NCBI GenBank assembly: GCA_041394405.1
Contig: JAWKIF010000013.1
Coordinates: 160,527 to 224,526, forward strand
Reading direction: 5' to 3'
DNA: 64,000 nucleotides
DNA from: Microthrix sp041394405
GTDB taxonomy: Bacteria; Actinomycetota; Acidimicrobiia; Acidimicrobiales; Microtrichaceae
Of the stretch, positions 33,723 to 42,801 are shown piece by piece. The notes under the pieces were generated by a model. The model was not told the origin of the DNA. It did no database searches and worked only from the letters and a program-made list of their open reading frames with translations. Every line of letters begins with the position of its first letter. The stretch's first letter is position 1. Both the position numbers and the translations under genes were made by a program.

Positions 33723-35294
33723 ATGACCGACACCACCCCCAACGGCGCCCAGTCGCTCATCCGCACCCTGGTGGATTCGGGCGTGGAGGTGTGCTTCGCC
33801 AACCCCGGCACCTCCGAGATGCATTTCGTCGCTGCGCTGGACGACGTTCCCGGCATGCGGGCCGTGCTGGGCCTGTTCGAGGGCGTCGTCACCGGCGCCG
33901 CCGACGGCTACGCCCGGGTGGCCGGCAAGCCGGCGTGCACGCTGTTGCACCTGGGTCCCGGCCTGGGCAACGGGTTCGCCAACCTGCACAACGCCCGCCG
34001 CGGGCACACGCCGATGGTGAACATCGTGGGCGACCACGCCACCTATCACAAGCGCTTCGATGCCCCCCTCGAGAGCGACATCGACGCCGTCGCCGGGGCA
34101 GTGTCGGCCTGGGTGCATCGCTCCATGACCCCCGATGCCGTCCCGGGTGACGGCGCCCGCGCGGTGGCCGAGTCCCTGCGCTCGCCCGGCGGGGTGGCCA
34201 CCCTTATCCTCCCGGCCGACGTCTCGTGGCTTCCGTCCGGAGGCGCCGCTGCGCCCCAGCCGGTGCAGCCCCCGGCCGTGGTGCCCGCCGAGGCCGTGGA
34301 GGCCGCCGCCCGTGCGCTGCGCAGCGACGGTCCGTCGGTGCTGTTCATCGGCGGTCGCTGCTTCGACGAACGGGGCCAGCGGGCGGCCGTGCGCGTGGCC
34401 CAGGCCAGCGGCGCCAAGCTGCTGGGCGAGACCTTCCCGCGCATCCAGCGACGCGGCGCCGGGCTGCCGGTCGTGGAGCGGCTGGCCTACCTGGCCGAGT
34501 TCGCGCAGATGCAGCTGGGCGAGGCCACCTCGATGGTGCTGGTGGACGTGGCCGCGCCGGCCTCGTTCTTCGCCTACCCGGGCAAGGCCAGCTCGCTGGT
34601 GCCCGAAGGCTGTGCGGTCAGCACGCTGGCCGGCCTGACCGACGATCCCATCGCTGCGCTGGAGGCCCTGGCCGATGCCTTGGAGGCACCCCAGGAGGTG
34701 CCCGTCGCCGAGGCCGCCCGCCCCGAGCGTCCCACCGGGGCGCTCACCGCCGAGGCGGTGGCCGCCGCCCTCGGTGCCCTGCTGCCCGAGAACGCCATCG
34801 TGGTGGACGAGGCCAACACCTCCGGGCTCTTTGCGCCGGGTGCCACCCAGGGCGCGCCCGCCCACGATTGGCTGACGCTCACCGGCGGCGCCATTGGCGC
34901 CGGAGTGCCCATGGCACTTGGCGCAGCCATCGCCGCGCCCGATCGCCCCGTGGTGTGCCTGCAGGCCGACGGTTCGGCCATGTACACGCTGCAGGGCTGG
35001 TGGAGCCAGGTGCGGGAGAACACCAACGTCACCACGGTGATCTACAACAACTCGTCCTACGCCGTGCTGCGCATGGAACTGGATCGGGTGGGTGCGGAGG
35101 CTCCCGGCCCCAAGGCGCTGAACATGCTGGACCTGTCGGGCCCCGATCTCGACTTCACCAAGCTGGCCGAGGGCATGGGCGTGCACGCCGAGCGGGCCGA
35201 TACCGCCGAGGGCTTCACGGCGGCGCTCGAGCGGGCGCTGGCCACCGACGGTCCGAGCCTGGTGGAGGCCATCGTTCCGCCCCTCGGCATCTGA
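33723..35294 (+). CDS. TPP-dependent enzyme (acetolactate synthase large-subunit-like)
   Basis: 523-residue thiamine-diphosphate enzyme with the PYR domain (CFANPGTSEMHFVAALDD, then LGLFEGVVTGAADGYARVAG with the catalytic Glu), central domain, and PP domain (ADGSAMYTLQGWWSQVREN ... NNSSYAVLRMEL; here the metal motif is DGS with the downstream Asn-Asn). It is most like a group of unassigned ALS-like or benzoylformate-decarboxylase-like proteins. ATG 33723 follows immediately on the stop of the FAD oxidase. The probable substrate is a 2-keto acid produced by that oxidase, which is an inference from the pairing. Confidence 0.85.
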   Translation: MTDTTPNGAQSLIRTLVDSGVEVCFANPGTSEMHFVAALDDVPGMRAVLGLFEGVVTGAADGYARVAGKPACTLLHLGPGLGNGFANLHNARRGHTPMVNIVGDHATYHKRFDAPLESDIDAVAGAVSAWVHRSMTPDAVPGDGARAVAESLRSPGGVATLILPADVSWLPSGGAAAPQPVQPPAVVPAEAVEAAARALRSDGPSVLFIGGRCFDERGQRAAVRVAQASGAKLLGETFPRIQRRGAGLPVVERLAYLAEFAQMQLGEATSMVLVDVAAPASFFAYPGKASSLVPEGCAVSTLAGLTDDPIAALEALADALEAPQEVPVAEAARPERPTGALTAEAVAAALGALLPENAIVVDEANTSGLFAPGATQGAPAHDWLTLTGGAIGAGVPMALGAAIAAPDRPVVCLQADGSAMYTLQGWWSQVRENTNVTTVIYNNSSYAVLRMELDRVGAEAPGPKALNMLDLSGPDLDFTKLAEGMGVHAERADTAEGFTAALERALATDGPSLVEAIVPPLGI

Positions 35295-35320
35295 GCCCAG
35301 GCGCTCCGGGCGTCGAAGGT

Positions 35321-35416
35321 TCACCACGATCGCGCCCAGCCTGGTTTTGGGCGCGATTGTTGTGACCTGTCCACCACGATCGCGCCCAAAACGACCGTGG
35401 GCGCAGTTGTGGTGAA
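35321..35416. repeat. Two tandem REP-like palindromes
   Basis: Two imperfect palindromes with 50-bp spacing, 35321-35364 and 35372-35415. Both open with CACCACGATCGCGCCCA and close with a near-complementary arm (TGGGCGCGATTGTTGTGA in the first; TGGGCGCAGTTGTGGTGA in the second) around loops of about 9 nt. They lie between the TPP gene and the threonine-aldolase-like gene. They could form hairpins at the 3' end of the transcript; the repeated unit is reminiscent of REP elements. Confidence 0.7.
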
Positions 35417-35440
35417 CGTCGTGATGCTGTCGCGAACCCG

Positions 35441-36631
35441 GTGAGCGCCGATGGTGCACTTGTGATTCCCGACGGCGGGTCCCATCATGCTGCGATGCAG
35501 CAGCATGTCCTCGAGGTCGAGCCGACGTTTCCGCCACCGGCCCGGTCCTTTGCGAGCGACAATGCGGCCGGTGCGCATCCGGCCGTCATCGAGGCGATTG
35601 CCGCCGCCAACGACGGGCATCAGCTGGCCTACGGCGAGGATGCCCACACGGCGCGCTGCGAGGCGGCGTTCGCCGAGCTGTTCGATGCCGACGTGGTGAC
35701 GCGGCTGGCGTTCAACGGCACGGGTGCCAACATCGCGGGCCTGGCCACCATGCTGGGATCGCTCCCCGGTCCGAACCATGCGGTGGTGTGCAGCAGCTGG
35801 GCCCACATCAACACCGACGAGACGGCTGCGCCCGAGCGGGTCCTGTCCACCAAGCTGATGGCGGTCGACAGCCGCGACGCCAAGGTCACGCCCGCGCAGC
35901 TGCGCCAGGCCGCCTCCGCCCACGGCAACGTGCATCACGCCCAGCCGGGCATCCTCAGCATCACCCAGCCCACCGAATTGGGCACGCTCTACACCGTTGA
36001 GGAGGTCCGGCGCGTCTGCGACGCCGCGCACGAGTTGGGCATGCTGGTGCACCTGGACGGGGCCCGCATCGCCAACGCCACGGCCGCCTTGGGCGGCACC
36101 CGTGGGACACTCCGGTCGTTCACCACCGAGGCTGGGGTAGATGCCATGTCGTTCGGGGGCACCAAGAACGGACTGGTCGGGGCCGACGCGGTGGTGTTCC
36201 TCAACCGCCAGGTGGCGACGGGTTCGGACTACGTGCGCAAACAGGTCACCCAGCTGCCCTCCAAGATGCGGTTCCTCGCCGCCCAGTTCAACGCCCTCCT
36301 GGCCGACGATCTGTGGATCCAGCTCGGGGACGCCGCCAACGCCTCGGCCCAGCTGTTGCATCGGGGCGTGCAGTCGTTGCCCGGGGTCGACGCGGGGCCG
36401 TCCCCCGCCGTCAACAGCATCTACCCCGTTCTGCCCGAGGCGGCCATCGAGCCGTTGCAGCGGTGGAGCTTCTTCTGGGACTGGGACGAGCCCCGGCATC
36501 AAGTGCGGTGGATGACCTCCTGGGACACCACCCCTGACGACATCGAGCAGTTCACTGCGGGCGTGGCGTCCGTGTCGGGCTACAGGACGTCGGCGAGGTC
36601 CTCCGGGCCTTGGGGGCGCCCCAACAGGTAG
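35441..36631 (+). CDS. Threonine-aldolase-like PLP enzyme
   Basis: 396-residue fold-type I PLP enzyme of the beta-eliminating threonine aldolase group, which cleaves L-threonine or related 3-hydroxy amino acids to glycine and an aldehyde. FASDNAAGAHPAVIEAIAAA at the start, LAFNGTGANIAG in the PLP pocket, HLDGARIANA (cofactor Asp) and SFGGTKNGLVGADAVVF (Schiff-base Lys) are all present. Start is taken as GTG 35441; an in-frame ATG at 35495 is also possible. Its 3' end overlaps the convergent GGDEF-EAL gene by about 52 nt. Confidence 0.85.
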   Translation: MSADGALVIPDGGSHHAAMQQHVLEVEPTFPPPARSFASDNAAGAHPAVIEAIAAANDGHQLAYGEDAHTARCEAAFAELFDADVVTRLAFNGTGANIAGLATMLGSLPGPNHAVVCSSWAHINTDETAAPERVLSTKLMAVDSRDAKVTPAQLRQAASAHGNVHHAQPGILSITQPTELGTLYTVEEVRRVCDAAHELGMLVHLDGARIANATAALGGTRGTLRSFTTEAGVDAMSFGGTKNGLVGADAVVFLNRQVATGSDYVRKQVTQLPSKMRFLAAQFNALLADDLWIQLGDAANASAQLLHRGVQSLPGVDAGPSPAVNSIYPVLPEAAIEPLQRWSFFWDWDEPRHQVRWMTSWDTTPDDIEQFTAGVASVSGYRTSARSSGPWGRPNR

Positions 36632-38322
36632 CCCTGCACGTAGTCGCAGCCAAGCTCGGCCAACGCCTCCAGCTGGGCGCGTGTCTCGACACCCTCGGCG
36701 ACGGTCGACAGCCCCAGCTCGCGGGCCAGATCGAGGATGCCACGCACCAGCTTTCGGCCCGACGGCGTGCAGATCTCGACCGTGAAGGCCCGGTCCACCT
36801 TCAGCCTGGTCACCGGGAACCGTTGGAGGTACGCCAGCGACGAATAGCCCGTGCCGAAGTCGTCGATGGCGATGCCGACTCCCACCTCCCGCAGCGCCGC
36901 GAGCGCGTCGATGGTGCCGGCGGTGTCGACCAGGACGGACTCGGTGAGCTCGACGATGAGCAGCTCCGCAGGGAGGTCGGCCGCCTCCAACGCAGCCGAC
37001 AGATGTTCGGCCAGCTGGGGGTCGCCCAGCTGCTCCCCCGACACGTTGACGCTCATGGAGTACCGGTCGGCGCCGGCGTTCCAGAGGGCCGCCTGTTGGC
37101 AGGCCTCTCCCAGGATCCATCGCCCCAACTCGCCGATCATGCCGCTGGCCTCCGCCGCCGGGATGAACTCGGCCGGCGAAACCGGCCCTCGACCGGGGTG
37201 GGGCCAGCGGGCGAGGGCCTCGAAGCCCGCCAGCGCCGAGCCCCGCAGCGCAGCGCCGCTGGTGGCGTGGATGGGTTGATAGGCCGCCCGGAACTGCCCC
37301 TGATGCAGCGCTCGGGGGAGCTCCATCCGAAGGTGAAGCTGCGTGGCGGCCCCGCGCCGCAGCGAGTCGTCGTAGGACACCACGCCAGCGGTGCGGGTGG
37401 CCTTGGCCTGATACATGGCGGTCTCGGCCTCGCTGATGGCGGTCTCGACGGTGGTGTCCGCACCCAACACCGTCATGCCGATGGCGGCGGTGGCGGTGAT
37501 GGTCAACTCGCCGATGGAGATGGGCAGGCGCACCATCCCCGAGAGCCGCTCGCCCAGCTCGGCGGCATAGCCGGGTGAGGCCGGGCGTTCCACCAACACG
37601 GCGAAGGCATCGCCGGTCAGCCGGGCCGGGGTGTCGTCGGGGCGCAGCGACACCTGGATGCGTTCGGCCAGCGTGCGCAGCAGCTGGTCGCCGGCGGCGA
37701 GGTCGAGTCCCTCGTTGACCGAACGAAGGTCGTCGACGCCGATCACCAGGAGGTAGCTGGGCGTTGCTGCCGGGAGTCGCTCGAGTGCGTGTGCGAGGCG
37801 GTCGGTGAACAGGTCCCGGTTGGGCAGGCCGGTGAGCGAGTCCCAGAACGCCCGCCGGCCCAGGCCCTCCTCCAGCGCCTCGCTGACGGTGATGTCACGC
37901 AACACGAGCGCCACCTCGCGGCCAGTCGGGCCGAGCGGGTTGTAGGCCCGGCCGCGCACGGTGCGCGGCCCCTCGCTGGGGTGCTCCAGGCGTCCGAGGA
38001 TGCGACTGGCCTGGCCGCGGGGCAGCGCACGGACGCGGGCCAGGGCCGCCTGCATGGCCGGTCGGTCGGGGCGGGCGATCCAACCGGCAATGGCCGTCCC
38101 GACGATGGCGTCGCTCGGGCGTCCTGCCAGGGCGGCGGCGGCATGGTTGGCGTAGGTGATGGTGTCATCTGCCCCGACCAGCACCACCGCGTCGTCGAGA
38201 TGGTCGGTGAGCGCAGCTAGCGGGTCGCGTTGTTGGGCGCGACGCCCGCCCCACCACAGCCCCAGCCCGGCACCGCCGAGAGCGGCGACGATGACGAGGG
38301 CCAACACGGCCGCCACGCTCAC
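36580..38322 (-). CDS. Membrane-anchored PAS-GGDEF-EAL protein, GGDEF degenerate
   Basis: 580-residue cyclic-di-GMP protein. One N-terminal membrane helix (about 3-25: AAVLALVIVAALGGAGLGLW), a PAS domain (about 38-150), then GGDEF. The signature reads TGDAF at about 275-279 (LTGDAFAVLVERP) instead of GGDEF, so cyclase activity is doubtful and the domain may be a sensor. EAL is intact: FEALARWPHPGRGP, FGTGYSSLAYLQRFPVTRLK and VAEGVETRAQLEALAELGCDYVQGYLLGRP residues are in place, so it probably acts as a phosphodiesterase. Start ATG at 38322. Confidence 0.9.
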   Translation of the reverse strand: MSVAAVLALVIVAALGGAGLGLWWGGRRAQQRDPLAALTDHLDDAVVLVGADDTITYANHAAAALAGRPSDAIVGTAIAGWIARPDRPAMQAALARVRALPRGQASRILGRLEHPSEGPRTVRGRAYNPLGPTGREVALVLRDITVSEALEEGLGRRAFWDSLTGLPNRDLFTDRLAHALERLPAATPSYLLVIGVDDLRSVNEGLDLAAGDQLLRTLAERIQVSLRPDDTPARLTGDAFAVLVERPASPGYAAELGERLSGMVRLPISIGELTITATAAIGMTVLGADTTVETAISEAETAMYQAKATRTAGVVSYDDSLRRGAATQLHLRMELPRALHQGQFRAAYQPIHATSGAALRGSALAGFEALARWPHPGRGPVSPAEFIPAAEASGMIGELGRWILGEACQQAALWNAGADRYSMSVNVSGEQLGDPQLAEHLSAALEAADLPAELLIVELTESVLVDTAGTIDALAALREVGVGIAIDDFGTGYSSLAYLQRFPVTRLKVDRAFTVEICTPSGRKLVRGILDLARELGLSTVAEGVETRAQLEALAELGCDYVQGYLLGRPQGPEDLADVL

Positions 38323-38441
38323 CGGCCGATCAGCGCCCGGCGCGCAGCGCTGCCATGCGGTCGGGACCAGGTGCCGGGCTCACCACCCCAGCTTTCCACG
38401 CGTCGGCCCGGCCGGCGTGCACTCGGCGCGCGGTTGGGCTC

Positions 38442-41108
38442 CTACCCTCCGACGCCGACGGGGTCGCCGCTGCCAAGCTGGCCCACCTGCCGTTCGATCT
38501 GCTCGGGCGTCTGGGGGCGTCCCAGGTAGAAGCCCTGAACGAAGGTGCACTCGAGGTGTTGGAGCGTCTCCAGCTGGCCCTGGGTCTCGACGCCCTCGGC
38601 CACCGTGCTCAGGTTGAGCGCCTCGGCGATGGCGAGGATGCTGCGCACCAGGCCCTCGTCTCCCGTTGCCGTGAGCTGGCTGACGAAGGCGCGGTCGATC
38701 TTGACGGCGCTCACCGGGAAGTGCTGGAGGTACGACAGCGAGGAGTACCCCGTTCCGAAGTCGTCGATGGCGATCTTCACCCCCAAGGTGCGCAGGTTCT
38801 CCAGCACCGCCACGACCCGGCCCGTCTCGATGAGCACCGACTCGGTCAGCTCCAGCGTCAGCAGGTGCGGGGGAAGGCCCGAGGAGCTCAGCGCAGCGGC
38901 CACGTCGTCGAGGAAGTCGGGATGCTGGAGTTGCACGGCGGAGACGTTGACGCTCATGGAGAGCTCGCAGGGCGATGCGGCGTTCCACTCCACCGCCTGG
39001 TGTGCCGCTTCGCCCAGCACCCAGCGCCCCAGCTCGAGGATCAGGCCGGACTCCTCGGCGGCGGGGATGAACTCCATCGGTGCCACCTCGCCCCGAAGGG
39101 GATGGTCCCAGCGCACCAGCGCCTCGAAGCCGGACATGGCGCCCGTGGCCACATCGTGAATGGGTTGATAGACCAGTCGGAACTCGCTCGCCTTCAACGC
39201 CCTGGGCAGTTCCACCTTCAGCGTGAGTTGGCGCTCGGCGGAGTCCCGCAGCGCATCGTTGAAGACCTCCACCCGGCCCTTGCCCTGCGACTTGGCGTTG
39301 TACATGGCCATGTCGGCGTCGGCCAGGATGGTCTCGACGGTGGAGCTGGGCGACAGGTAGGCCACGCCGACGCTTGCCGAGACCCCCAACGACAGCTCCC
39401 CCACGGACATGGGCAGCCGCAACATCTCGAGCAGGCGGCGTGCAAGGTCCTTGGCGAAGTCGGCCGTCGGAAGGTCCTCGACGAGCACCGCGAACTCGTC
39501 TCCCCCGAAGCGAGCCACGGTGTCGGACGGCCGCAGGCTCACCCGGATGCGGTCGGCCACCCGACCGAGCAGCTGGTCGCCGGCACCGTGGCCCATCCCG
39601 TCGTTGACCGACTTGAAGTCGTCCAGGTCGATGAACAGCACCGCCGAGATGTTCTCGGGTTTGCGGGCCAGGCGGTCGAGGGCATGAGCCACCCGGTCGG
39701 TGAACAGCGACCGGTTGGCCAGCCCGGTGAGGTGATCGTGGAACGCCTGTCGTTCGAGTTGTGCCTCCAGCTCGCGCCTGGCCGTCACGTCGCGCATGGT
39801 GACGACCATGGCCTCGACGCTGGGGTCGGCCAATAGGTTGCGCGCCGTTGCCTCGAACGCACGCACGTTGCCGCCGCTGGCCACCAGGCTCCCGTGTACC
39901 TCGGCGATGGTTCCCGCCGGTGACTGGGCCAGCTGCTCCAGCCGCCGGGCCAGGCGGCTGCGCTCGTCGTCGGGCACCCACATGGGCAGCGGCGTGCCCA
40001 GCGCCGACGCGGGGTCGTAGCCCCACAGCCCGGCGACGGCCGGGCTGGCGAAGGTGATGGCGCCGTCGGCATCGAGCAGCACGATGGCGTCCGAGGAGTG
40101 GTCCACCAGGGCGGCGAGGCGTTCGGAGCCGCGCCGCTGTTCCAGCTGGCGGGTCTGGCCAAGCAGCGCCCACAGCCGCACGGCCACCAGGATCACCGAC
40201 AGCATCGAGACGACGGTGATGACGGTGGCCGAGGTGTTGCCGAGCACCCCGAGGTTGCCCAGCTCAGCCATCAGGAAGGCCGGGGGCACGATCACGGCGG
40301 CGAGGATGGCCATGAGGCGCCCCCGGCCCTGGGCGACGAGCTCGCCATCGGCAGCGGCGCCGGCAGATCGATCGAGCGACGCAGCCGCCATCAGCAGGTA
40401 GGCGACGAGCCAAGCCGAGTCCAGGTAGGGGGAGGACTCGAAGGACTCGCTCAGCTCCAACCAACCCCAGAGCACATCGGCCAGCGCCATCACCACCAGC
40501 CCACCGGCGAGCAGGCGGACGGCCCGGGACCGGATGCCGCGGGTCAGGGTGAGCTGGATCACCAGGCCCAGCACCAGCAGGTCGGCCAGGGGGTAGGCGA
40601 GGGTGAATACCTTGTCGAGGGCGCCAACGGACGGGTCGGTCGCCGAAGGCTCCATGACGATGACCCATACCGCCAGCCCCATCACCACGGTGAGCAGGCA
40701 TGCGTCCAGCCACGAGCTGGCATCGCGCTGGCGCCGCCAGCGGGCGTTCAGCAGCACCGCCGCACCCGCCAGCGGCACGTAGGCGCCCAGGAAGAACCCG
40801 TCGGCGATCGAGGGGAACGGGTCGATGCCGAGGTGCCCGAACCACCACCAGAGCAGCTCGCCCACCAGAAAGCCGGCAAGCGAGAGGGCAACGAGCATCC
40901 AGGGGGCCCGAACGCTTCGTGGCAGGCGCCTGGCCCCCAGCAACGCCACCACGGCCGTGGTCGCCACCATGCCGTTGTAGATCACCAGCTCGGAGGTGGC
41001 GGAATACGGCACCAGCAGATACGTGGTGATGGCCAGCATTCCCGCTGCGAGGAGGGCGACTTGTCCGCGTGTGAGCCGTTGCACCCCCTGGGGATCGGTC
41101 CAGCCCAT
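38442..41108 (-). CDS. Multispanning membrane PAS-GGDEF-EAL protein
   Basis: About 888 residues from the ATG at 41108. The N-terminal ~310 residues hold eight or nine membrane helices (for example VALLAAGMLAITTYLLVPYS, LLLTVVMGLAVWVIVM), an MHYT-like or MASE-like sensor of unknown ligand. A PAS domain follows (about 330-440), then GGDEF with the intact signature FGGDEFAVLV and EAL with FEALVRWDHPLRGE, DDFGTGYSSLSYLQHFPVSA and VAEGVETQGQLE. Both activities may be retained. Ends 119 nt from the start of the preceding GGDEF-EAL gene; the two are likely one transcript and related by duplication. Confidence 0.92.
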   Translation of the reverse strand: MGWTDPQGVQRLTRGQVALLAAGMLAITTYLLVPYSATSELVIYNGMVATTAVVALLGARRLPRSVRAPWMLVALSLAGFLVGELLWWWFGHLGIDPFPSIADGFFLGAYVPLAGAAVLLNARWRRQRDASSWLDACLLTVVMGLAVWVIVMEPSATDPSVGALDKVFTLAYPLADLLVLGLVIQLTLTRGIRSRAVRLLAGGLVVMALADVLWGWLELSESFESSPYLDSAWLVAYLLMAAASLDRSAGAAADGELVAQGRGRLMAILAAVIVPPAFLMAELGNLGVLGNTSATVITVVSMLSVILVAVRLWALLGQTRQLEQRRGSERLAALVDHSSDAIVLLDADGAITFASPAVAGLWGYDPASALGTPLPMWVPDDERSRLARRLEQLAQSPAGTIAEVHGSLVASGGNVRAFEATARNLLADPSVEAMVVTMRDVTARRELEAQLERQAFHDHLTGLANRSLFTDRVAHALDRLARKPENISAVLFIDLDDFKSVNDGMGHGAGDQLLGRVADRIRVSLRPSDTVARFGGDEFAVLVEDLPTADFAKDLARRLLEMLRLPMSVGELSLGVSASVGVAYLSPSSTVETILADADMAMYNAKSQGKGRVEVFNDALRDSAERQLTLKVELPRALKASEFRLVYQPIHDVATGAMSGFEALVRWDHPLRGEVAPMEFIPAAEESGLILELGRWVLGEAAHQAVEWNAASPCELSMSVNVSAVQLQHPDFLDDVAAALSSSGLPPHLLTLELTESVLIETGRVVAVLENLRTLGVKIAIDDFGTGYSSLSYLQHFPVSAVKIDRAFVSQLTATGDEGLVRSILAIAEALNLSTVAEGVETQGQLETLQHLECTFVQGFYLGRPQTPEQIERQVGQLGSGDPVGVGG

Positions 41109-41201
41109 GCCCGACTTGAGGCAAATTCTCATCCGACCGGCCCTCAAGGATGGGCCGTTGTGCCCTTTCTCAGACGTCGCGGCCCGTGGGCCCCGGTCGG
41201 A

Positions 41202-42716
41202 TCAACGGTCGAAGCGGTCTGGGGCGGCCTCCTCCATCAGGGCCGACCGGTCCTCGTCCAGCACGAAGCCGGCGGCGATCGCCTCGTCGACGGCCGCGGC
41301 ATAGGCCCGCTCGTAGTCGGCCCGGGACTCGTAGGCCGTCGCCAGCCGCTGGTCGGGAATCGGGCCGCTGGTGCCCATCAGCGAACAGATGATGCCGCCC
41401 TCGTCGGCAGGCAGGCCCGACAGCACGTCGACGGGGGCGTCGACGGCGGGGGTTCGTACCCCGCCCAGCACGTTGCCGACCTCGTCGAGCTCGTAGACGG
41501 GCCGATCCGCGGTGCTCTCGACGCTCAGCCGATCGGCCGTCGGCGGTGCTGCGCCGCCCTGGGCCCAGGCGTCCAGGTGCCGCAAGGCGGCCTTCAGCAC
41601 GAAGCTCTGCTGGCCTCGATTGATGGGCTGCGGGCACCCCAGCAGGCTCTCGGCTTCGCCGAGCTGGAAGGCGTCGGCATGAGCGGTGCCTGCGATCTCC
41701 CACAGCCGGAGCATCTCGCTGTCGTCCTGGCGGGCGGGGTAGGAGTTGAGGATGCCCAGCACGTCGGTCTCCGTTTGCACCGTCATGGTGGGCACGTCGA
41801 GATCGGTGCGGATGCGCGTCGGCTCGCCGCCGATGGTTCCGGCGATGTCGATGCCCTCGTCGGGCCGACCCAGGGGCGCTGCGGCACCACCTCGGCTGTG
41901 GATGAGGAACCCGTCGAACGCCTCGGTCAGGGGCTGCACGCCGTTGGCATAGGTGGTGAGCGCAAAGCCCGACTGCGATTCGCCCACCGCCAGGAGGCGC
42001 TCCACCTCCAGGTCACCGAGCGGATTGGAGCCCCCTTGGCCGCGCAGCGCCCGGCCAACCTGGGTGAAGATGTCGTAGCTGAACGCGTCGCCCGGGTGGC
42101 TGAGGTCGCCGTACCGTTCGGGGTCGAAGGCGGCGAGTCCCTTGCCGGCACCCGTCATCTCCGCACCCGGCGCGGCCACGGCCACCGGCCCGCCCTCGAT
42201 GCCGATGTGCTGGGCCGACACCCCCACCCAGGCGTAGCCGCCCCGCACGATCTCGTCGGCCAGGTAGGTGTAGTCGGGCGCCACGTCGGCCCCCGAGCTG
42301 ACGTTGTTCCACTCCACCACGACGGTGCCGTTGAAGCTCGAGGCGTCCTTGGGGCGGCGCACCACCACCCGGGTGTCGAAGTCGCCTGAGCCGGTTTCGG
42401 TCAGCTCGTAGGTGCCGTCGGCGGGCAGGCCGCCGTCTGCTTCGTAGGCGGTCGCCGTGCCCGACACCGAGTACTCGGCCTCGCTGTAGCCGGCTGCGGC
42501 CAGGTCGGGCACGCTGGCGGCCGAAACCAACGAGATCCCACGACCGCCCCTCAGCTCATCGCCGAACGCGGCGGCGGGGCCATCCGGTCGTTTCGGAGCG
42601 CTGGTGGAGGTCGACCCGTCCGGATCGTTCGGCGTGTCGGCCGCCTCGTTGCTGCTGCATGCGCCTGCGGCCAGCGCCACGGCAAGTATCCCGATACCGA
42701 TCCTGAACTGGCGCAT
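41202..42716 (-). CDS. Secreted alpha/beta-hydrolase-domain lipoprotein
   Basis: About 504 residues. The N-terminus MRQFRIGIGILAVALAAGAC is a lipoprotein signal peptide with a lipobox ending at the Cys. The domain belongs to the large actinobacterial 'alpha/beta hydrolase domain' secreted family: LLAVGESQSGFALTTYANGV has the nucleophile elbow (Ser of GESQSG); WNNVSSGADVAPDY, and IAGTAHADAFQLGEAESLLG (with the His and Asp). The start at 42716 has AGGGAG as ribosome-binding site. Divergent from the metallophosphoesterase gene. Substrate unknown. Confidence 0.82.
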   Translation of the reverse strand: MRQFRIGIGILAVALAAGACSSNEAADTPNDPDGSTSTSAPKRPDGPAAAFGDELRGGRGISLVSAASVPDLAAAGYSEAEYSVSGTATAYEADGGLPADGTYELTETGSGDFDTRVVVRRPKDASSFNGTVVVEWNNVSSGADVAPDYTYLADEIVRGGYAWVGVSAQHIGIEGGPVAVAAPGAEMTGAGKGLAAFDPERYGDLSHPGDAFSYDIFTQVGRALRGQGGSNPLGDLEVERLLAVGESQSGFALTTYANGVQPLTEAFDGFLIHSRGGAAAPLGRPDEGIDIAGTIGGEPTRIRTDLDVPTMTVQTETDVLGILNSYPARQDDSEMLRLWEIAGTAHADAFQLGEAESLLGCPQPINRGQQSFVLKAALRHLDAWAQGGAAPPTADRLSVESTADRPVYELDEVGNVLGGVRTPAVDAPVDVLSGLPADEGGIICSLMGTSGPIPDQRLATAYESRADYERAYAAAVDEAIAAGFVLDEDRSALMEEAAPDRFDR

Positions 42717-42801
42717 GAGACTCCCTGTCGACATGGTGCGCAGATCCTTCCAGGTTCGCCGCAGCGGCCGCTGCCCGATCGCGACCGCGGTACCGTTTGA
42801 T

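Noticed and set aside
35295..35440. A riboswitch before the threonine-aldolase-like gene
   Set aside because: The two palindromes are near-identical tandem units, more like REP elements than a riboswitch fold.
31875..35537. A 1220-codon open frame on the minus strand
   Set aside because: It is antisense to the FAD oxidase and TPP enzyme, both with full family motifs. It is His/Gly/Arg-rich low complexity, an effect of high GC in third positions.
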